From Chloranthus sessilifolius (Eukaryota; Streptophyta; Magnoliopsida; Chloranthales; Chloranthaceae), in contig CM037588.1 in the NCBI GenBank assembly GCA_021018995.1, positions 93,284,765-93,348,764 on the forward strand: 64,000 bases of DNA, read 5' to 3'. Shown here one piece after another: positions 57,902-64,000 of this stretch. The stretch's first letter is position 1, and every line of letters starts with the position of its first letter. The notes beneath the pieces were generated by a model. That model ran no database searches. It saw only the letters and a program-made list of their open reading frames with translations, and was not told the origin of the DNA. A program made the position numbers and the translations under genes.

Positions 57902-59511
57902 TGCGAGCATGGATCCTCTCGAACCCATCGCGGCGATGCACTCGCGATGGAATAAAATGTAGAGTCGCCACCTGGAGCTTTTGGTGACCCGGGAAACCTT
58001 TAAATACATATTTTGAGCACCGAAGTGCTAAATATGACTGTAATTTACCGGTCTTTACCAAAGGCTCTAGGGTAGGGGCTTCGGTTATCGATCGGGAAGG
58101 GTTTAGGCACCCGACTAACCCGCATGTAGCGGTCTCTATCTATGGCCAAAAATAAAAATAAATGGGCGGAGCTTCCCCTTGCTCGAAGGCAATACGATCC
58201 TATCAAGCTTTGAGCCAAACAAAAATTTTGGTGGCGTAACGGCTTGAATCCTTGGACGGAGGAAACGCCAAGAAGGTAGAGGAAGAGAGGGGTGAGCCGG
58301 AGCTCACGGGCCCTTGTTGCACCGTAGAAGACCTTCGCTTCGGCGTGCTTCGGATGGCTTTAAATGGCTTAAATGGTAGAGGAATAGGTTCTAATGCTAG
58401 GATTCGGTAAATAGGAAGTGTGGGATGAAGCTAGGGACTAAGCTTGACTAACAAAGGGTGATCTAATGGTTAAAAAGGATTGAAAAGGGTGAACTAAGCA
58501 TGCTGGAATTCTGGTTGAAGAATGCAAAATAAGACATATTTTTCTCTCACTAGGGCTCTCTCTCTTAAGCTTAACTCTCAACCTTAATTTTTCAACCCTT
58601 TTGGGAAGAGGGGGGCCTCTCTATTTATATAGAAGATGTGGGTTAGAGGGTTACTTAAGGGCTAATTGGTTTAGCAATTAGGTAATCCCCTATCTAAGGT
58701 TTTCTAGGTTTTTAGGGTCTTAGAGGTTTGGGAAACTGATTTCAATAGTAGATGATGGGGTGAGACCATGGGTGACTTAAGGATTGCCAATAAGCTCAAC
58801 GGGGGTGCAACCAACCTTAAGACACCCACCTCAACCATGGGGATGGTCAAAGGGTCAAACCAGATGGAGGAAATTAGAGCATTTAATGACAGATATTGTA
58901 GCTAAGCTGGGCGTATATATTACATACGCCCAGTTTATGCACAGTAATTTTTATGAAAACCAGGGGGAATCTGAGAAGATGGGTACCCGTGTTGGTGGCC
59001 ACCTATGCTGGGCGTATGTATTATATACGCCCGGCCAAATTTGGTCCAAAAATGCCAAGCATATATAATACATACGCCTGACTAACTGGGGCCGAATTGG
59101 CTGGGCATATGTAATACATACGCCTAAACAAAAAGTCATGATTTTATGTGGACTTTCATTCAGCCATAACGTTTGAACCACAACTCCAAATTGGGTGATC
59201 TTTGGCTCTTTGGAAAGCTGGAGCAGTCCACTCTCCAACGGTATATGGCCCATCATTAGCAATCGTCTGTATAAAACTCTATAGCTCTCCTCCCATCAAA
59301 TGCTCAAAAGGGTTTAAGTTGAGTCTGGAAAGGGATCCTAGGGTTTAAGGGTGATCTCTAAGGGTTGGGGGAATGGTTCTAATGGGTTTTAGGTGATTCC
59401 TAAAGGTCTAAATAGATTTCCAATGCTTCAAGGGTGCCATCAGAAGCACATGGGTGCATTTCTCCCGGAGTACAGACCGATCGGGCCTTGGGCCGAATTT
59501 GGGTGTCTACA
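57902..59511 (-). repeat. RE5 3' LTR
   Basis: It is 1610 bp. On the minus strand it starts TGTAGACACCCAAATTCGGC, after polypurine AAAGAGGGGCATC. Shared blocks with RE3 LTRs include gagtcgccacctggagctttt and aaggctctagggtaggggctt. TATAAATAG lies at 58621-58629 (minus). Four palindromes lie at 58907-58932, 59008-59033, 59055-59080 and 59100-59126, with arms GGGCGTATRTA and TACATACGCC. Confidence 0.9.
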
Positions 59512-61335
59512 GATGCCCCTCTTTGGTATTCGATCACTAATGATCGGATGCCAAAGATAAGAGACATCTGAGGAGGTCCAAGGCACGTTTGATGGGTCCG
59601 CCTGGTTCAACTCAATTCTCAAATATTCATGGTGATGGTGAGTGTACGTAAGCCCTCTCATTTCAGGATATCGTCCGTACCTCAAAGCTAATAGTCCCCA
59701 AGCACATTGCGACATTACTGGGCATAACTGCAATGATCACAAAAAGTGTAAGCCCGCTAGCCGGGATATCGTGCACTTCCTAAGGGAAATTATAGATTTG
59801 TGATGTTGAGTATTAATCTGAACCAGACAGCTCCATGAAACGGGGTGATCGATCTATGCTTCGGGATAGACGCGAGGTACACCAAGCGAAGGCCTAAACA
59901 ATGTGTCCAATCTTATGGGGTATTGACAGCTCCATTGGATTGGCCATGGATGCCCTTACCTAGGTAAGGCTCGAAGTTTCTGGGTGAACCCATCAACCTC
60001 GAGGTTGCTTTAGCATGATTTACCTGAGTGGAGCGAATGTTGATGTCGCAACACTTCTTGGAAATGCATGCCCATTTTTAGAGTAAATTTTTGTGTGTTT
60101 TTTTTTTTGAATTTTCTTTTGTTTCGAGGCCTCAAAGTAAAGCTCAAGGACCTCTGGCAATTTTATTCTTGCACAACTCTTCAAGTGGATCAAATGCCAA
60201 TTGATACGCTTTAAGAGTGCGTGCGCTCTGCTGGGGATGGGTGCACCTTGGGGATGTGTACGTTTCGGTGGTGAGGTACTTCGGATTCACACGAATCGGA
60301 ATGCCTTAACTCGAGACAAAGCTAAAAAAGATCGGGCTAGGACCAAACATCCATCGAAAGTGATGGTTAATTCTAGCCTCCATCCCCAATGAAATTACAT
60401 CTTACTAACTATTCACAGACAGACACCCATCAGGGGCGATAAGCAGCAAATAGGCATGGACAGAAGCCTCGACCCTAAGGTACAATTTACGAGAACAAAC
60501 GACCATCCTGCGGATACCCAGACGCAAGTGCATACATTCAACAGGGACACCATGCCTATACAGGTTTTAAGCCTGTGTAAAAGGAAGTAAAAGGGAATGA
60601 GCCCTTTGGTCTGTATGTTTGCACATAGTTTGGTTGGTTATAATTTCATTTTTGATGGGTCAGTTTCGACTGACAATAGACTTTTCGAATGGTTTGAAGT
60701 CGGGTGCATTCTTGGTCAACATAGATATGAAGGTGGATGATCAGAGCCAACGCTTGGAAGGTGGGGTCAACCTACTTAGGATTTTTACTTCATAACAAAA
60801 GGTCGTTATTTCCTCTCTTTTTTCCCTTTTCTTTTTCTTTTTTTCTTCTTTCATGTCAGTTCGAGACTTTGAGCATGCTCAAACTGCTTTTATTTCTGCA
60901 AGTATCCTTAGGAAGATCAACTTGCCATGTTGATATACCTTAAGGACGTGCGCATTCCGATGATATGTCATTGGTTTGCCTGCTGGACCAGGTACTACCT
61001 CCTGGGGCATGTTCAGGGAACAGGGACCGGGGATGGGTAAAATTATCTACCTGCCGGATCAGGTACGGGGTGTCCCTGTGTAAAATAGGGTTCGAGAGTT
61101 TTTGAGTGAACCCGATCATTCTGAATTGATTGAACACGGTTCTCAGAGTGGCACAAACAATCATTGCGACGCTCTTTTGAGAACTAGTGTTGTTTTTCAG
61201 CATTTTTCCCTCTTTTTTTTTTGATTTTATGATTTTATGGAGCACTTAGTGGGTGCTTACAGATCTAGATCTGTTTATTGTAGCACGGTCCCTTTGGGCC
61301 AATCGAAGAGAGCTTGAAGGGCCATTTGGGGATGC
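59512..61335 (-). other. RE5 3' noncoding region, LTR-proximal part
   Basis: It begins with the polypurine tract and shares order and words with RE3 20794-22100. A block near 59975-60070 (gtgaacccatcaacc, gtggagcgaat, tcgcaacacttcttgg) appears again in diverged form near 61095-61185 (gtgaacccgatcatt, gagtggcacaaac, tgcgacgctctttt), so this part was duplicated about 1.1 kb apart. No gene is seen. Confidence 0.6.
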
Positions 61336-61677
61336 GTGCACCATCGCTTGATAGTACGTGGGCTTCTAAGAGGGACCGGGCCATACAAGGAAACGATGCT
61401 CCAGACTGGAATTGAGTCTCTTTCTGTAGAGAAGTTGGCTTTGACTGAGGCTTTGGGGAAGGAGAGGGCCAGAGCCAAGATGGCGGAGGTGAGAGCTGCT
61501 ACGGCCGAGAGTGAGGTTCTTTGGTTGACTGGGCTTTTGATTGAGTCTCGTAGTGCAGTTGACGCTTCGCGGAGGTGGCAGAAGAGTCTTCATGGTAGGT
61601 GGTTGACCGATCGAAATGCCCATGAGGATTCTCTTCTTGCAGAGATCAGTGCCTTGAAGCGTGGCTCCTGCCCCTGA
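61336..61677 (+). CDS. RE5 antisense ORF (aORF), coiled-coil remnant
   Basis: A 113-codon open frame on the strand opposite to RE5 pol, between integrase and the 3' LTR. The central part (VEKLALTEALGKERARAKMA, EVRAATAESEVLWLTGLLIE) is rich in Ala, Glu, Leu and Arg and looks like a coiled coil; it ends SLLAEISALKRGSCP. GC content is higher than the surrounding T-rich DNA. Antisense ORFs at this position are known in Tat-lineage elements such as maize Grande and Silene Retand; function unknown. The first 18 codons may be non-native, and the ATG at 61391 is an alternative start. RE3 has no recognisable copy. Probably a 3' part of a once longer gene. Confidence 0.5.
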   Translation: MHHRLIVRGLLRGTGPYKETMLQTGIESLSVEKLALTEALGKERARAKMAEVRAATAESEVLWLTGLLIESRSAVDASRRWQKSLHGRWLTDRNAHEDSLLAEISALKRGSCP

Positions 61678-63300
61678 CCTGTTCCTGCACATACCATAGA
61701 TCATATACACAAAGGGGGGGCTGATGCCCCTTAACAGAGATCTCCTTCATTTTTTGGGTTGTTTTCTTTTTTTTTTGTTTTATACTTGTACAGAAGGCAG
61801 AAAGTAGAAAGTGTGTCATGTTGTTATCTTTTTGGGACGTGACACTTCATACGTGATGCTTGTAAGAAAAGAAATGAAATCTGCTATATACACATATACA
61901 TATTATTTTGGTGTTCGAATTTTCTTCCATACGTCTCGCAACGTAAAGTTTTTCTTATGGAAAAGGAAAATCTATTATCTTTTTTTTCAAATTTTTCTCC
62001 TACATAGGGTGAGGCTTTTTATGGGAAAGGAAAATCTATTATCTTTTTTAAAATTTTCTCCCTCACAGTGTGAGGCTTTTTATGGGAAAGGAAAATTCAT
62101 TATCTTTTTTAAAATTTTCTCCTTTTTGTGATGTCGGTATTTTCAAGGCCAACCGGCGGGTCCTCTTTTTGAGCATGGTCGAACCCCATTTAGGAGTTTT
62201 CGGTGCTTCTTTTTAAACATGGATCGGGTAGCTTCCCCGAGATTGATTGGTCTTCTAGCCTTACCTTTGATCATGTGTCAAACGACGTGGTAGAGACGAC
62301 ATACTTGATTAGGATCCGATCTAATTTTAACATGAGCGGCCCAACAAAAGAAGGGGGAAGGGGCTCAAGGGGTCCAGACTAAAATAGGTGAGCCAGAATA
62401 GATCCTCTCCTAATCTCTCTTTTCTTGACATTTTTGCTCACAGCGCCCAAGACGGGTTTTCGCCATGCCTGTCATCCCTGTTTTTACCTGTACCGCCCTT
62501 TCGGGTTTTCACTACGTCCATGGGTCCACTCTCTTACCCCAAGTGCCTTTTCAGGTTTTCACCTGGTCTGCTTGAGTTCGCTGTTTTTACCCGCGGTGCC
62601 CTTGCGGGTTTTCACCACATCCATCTTGCTTTGAACTCAAATTAATTTTCTTTCTTTCTTTTTTTCTTTTCTCTTTTTTTTTTAGAACCAGAAAGCCACG
62701 ACATAGACAAAGATTCCGTCATAACCGGCTGGATGGGGTTCTAGTGTCGTCTCACGACTCGGCTCATGTTGACTTAACAGATATTATGACTGCTTGCGAA
62801 CCTACAAAGAGGGCTTCCTTCAGGGTGTAGCTTGGCCATGGGTTAGGTTAGGATTTGAAGGTATGCTAGGCTAAAACGGTTTCCTTGATACGGCTTCAAT
62901 TTTCTCAACATACTTTCTTCCTTGGGGGTTTTTACTATACATGCCCCGTGATTCTTCTATACACATCTTTCTTTTTCCTCCATTTCAGGCAATCTCTTAT
63001 TGAGGTTTTGCTTTTTTTTCAATTTTTTTTTGGATTTGATAGTAACTTTATACACATGCATCTTTTCTATCTTCTTTTTTTATGGTATACGTACACGTAT
63101 ATATATATATATATTTTTTGGGGGGATGGGTTTATTGAAAGAAAGGCCCATGCTCGAATGGGGTAGCAAAGGATATCATAATTTTTTTTTTTTTAGGGAT
63201 ATTTTTGGGCTACTGTGCTTGGAATGATGGCCTCTTTTGGGTGGTTCTTAAGCAGTCACATATCTATTTCATCAATACTTACCTTATTGCGATAGAATAA
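61678..63300 (-). other. RE5 3' noncoding region, integrase-proximal part
   Basis: T-rich sequence. A short repeat of tatgggaaaggaaaatctat units lies at 61957-62105 (about 60-70 bp apart, three copies). The 50-bp tandem array is at 62454-62630, and a (TA)n run lies near 63095-63115. Blocks match RE3 22730-23870 in the same order. No gene is seen. Confidence 0.65.
62440..62630. repeat. ~50-bp tandem repeat in the RE5 3' noncoding region, four copies
   Basis: The word gggttttc recurs at 62454, 62503, 62553 (aggttttc) and 62606, periods 49, 50 and 53 bp. Each unit includes tttttacccgcggtgccc and a small inverted repeat around gggttttc. The array has the same copy number and similar spacing in RE3. 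Confidence 0.85.
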
Positions 63301-64000
63301 GAGTAGAACCGTCGGACGTATCCAGTGTTGATAAGCTCAGGAAGATGATCTCCGTCCATGGTGGCGAGGCGGATGGCGTATCCCGGTAGCACCTCTCGAA
63401 TGACGTATGGTCCTTCTCAGTTCGGCTTAAACTTTACTGTTCGATCGGCAGAGAGGGATGGGAAGATCTTCTTCAGCACAGTGTCTCCTACCTTTAGATC
63501 TCAACTGCGGACACATTTATTGTAAGCGCGTGCGATTCTCCCTTGGTAAACTTGAGTGTGACACAAGGCTAGGAGTCTCTTCTCGTCCAATAAGTTTAAT
63601 TGTTCAAAGAGGGATCTCTCTCTCTGCTTCGGGTAAGCCTGATTCCATGAGGATTCCGAGCGAGGGTACTTCAACCTCCACTGGGAGGATGGCCTTGGTT
63701 CCATACACAAGTGAGAATGGTGTTGCCCCTGTAGCGGTATGGATCGACGTTCTATAGGCCCAAAGTGCGAAGGATAACTGCTCACTCCAATCTCTGTAAG
63801 TGACTACCATCTTCTTAAGAATGTTGATCAGAGTTTTGTTGGTCGCCTCAACGGCTCCATTCATCTGAGGCCTATACGAGGATGATCGATGATGCTTGAT
63901 CTTGTATTGCTCGCAGAAGTCTCGGATGCTCTTATTCACAAAATTGGTGCCATTATCAGTGATAATATCTTTGGGTACTCCAAATCGGCACACGATCTTG
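63301..64000 (-). pseudogene. RE5 integrase, core and C-terminus, partial
   Basis: The core (63604-63993) reads CRFGVPKDIITDNGTNFVNK, HHRSSSYRPQMNGAVEATNK, WSEQLSFALWAYRTS and ATGATPFSLVYGTKAILPVE, with the second catalytic Asp (TDNG) and the Glu (AVEA) intact. The first catalytic Asp lies beyond the window. The frame shifts near 63604, then continues with LDEKRLLALCHTQVYQGRIARAY, a stop near 63501, DLKVGDTVLKKIFPSL and EGPYVIREVLPGYAIRLATM, ending near 63310. RE5 integrase is better preserved than that of RE3. Confidence 0.85.

Larger units (their letters stand above)
57902..64000 (-). mobile_element. RE5: Tat/Ogre-like element, 3' part, continues past the window
   Basis: Minus strand, same lineage as RE3 but clearly diverged. 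Visible parts, from the window edge leftward: integrase core, integrase C-terminus, 50-bp repeats, antisense ORF, polypurine tract and 3' LTR. The rest lies beyond 64000, so the target duplication cannot be checked. Confidence 0.85.

Noticed and set aside
58784..59068. 94-codon plus-strand open frame
   Set aside because: It lies within the RE5 LTR across the palindromes; frame content (YVLYTPG, YITYAQ) derives from the palindrome arms.
1..64000. tRNA or rRNA genes, or any conserved host gene
   Set aside because: No cloverleaf with conserved A and B boxes, no rRNA motif and no host-type exon pattern was recognised by eye on either strand. A tRNAscan or protein search would be decisive.

Overview
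The window is a stretch of nuclear DNA from a seed plant with a large, repeat-rich genome. I see no host gene, tRNA, rRNA or CRISPR array. Nearly everything is Ty3/gypsy LTR retrotransposon sequence of two kinds, inserted into one another and decayed by nonsense mutations and frameshifts. I cannot name the species. All pol regions belong to plant gypsy lineages: Athila-like (protease DLGA, RT FMDD, tRNA-Asp-type primer site, extra ORF after integrase) and Tat/Ogre/Retand-like (protease DNGSALNV, a second RNase H, tRNA-Arg-type primer site, LTRs beginning TGTAGACACCC).

Layout. 1-10618: right part of RE1, an Athila-like element on the plus strand. It holds the extra ORF (ORF3, split by an unidentified 1.85-kb insertion), the 3' noncoding region, a polypurine tract and the 3' LTR. 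A reverse-oriented solo LTR (S1, 7142-10283, duplication aacat) sits in that LTR. 10670-18033: a gag pseudogene, a Pro/Glu-rich decayed tract and noncoding DNA with several repeat arrays. 18034-19238 and 56684-57901: the two halves of one repeat-rich host sequence that starts like a chromovirus LTR. RE3 splits it.

19239-56683: RE3, a Tat/Ogre-like element on the minus strand with both LTRs, primer site, gag, protease, RT, two RNase H domains and integrase. It is broken by solo LTR S3 (26123-27590) and an LTR fragment (29360-29700), and its 5' LTR is split by RE2. 36266-55882: RE2, an Athila-like element on the plus strand with both LTRs, primer site, gag, pol, ORF3, a small ORF4 and a terminal polypurine tract. 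Its 5' LTR contains solo LTR S2 (37561-39370, duplication agatc). The insertion order is therefore host sequence, then RE3 (CATAC), then RE2 (GTAKG), then S2 (AGATC). 57902-64000: RE5, a relative of RE3 on the minus strand, with its 3' LTR, an antisense coiled-coil ORF, a 50-bp repeat array and the end of integrase.

In a live element, gag would form particles, protease would mature the polyprotein, RT/RNase H would copy the RNA from the tRNA primer site, and integrase would insert the DNA. No copy here is autonomous. RE3 has lost key RT and integrase residues; RE2 keeps all catalytic residues but has many stops and frameshifts. The most unusual signals are: (1) several LTR families each carrying their own roughly 10-bp, often palindromic word at irregular spacing; (2) long near-perfect palindromes in the Tat LTRs and leader whose two arms change together between RE3 and RE5; (3) ORF3, present in both Athila-like elements; and (4) the antisense ORF of RE5.
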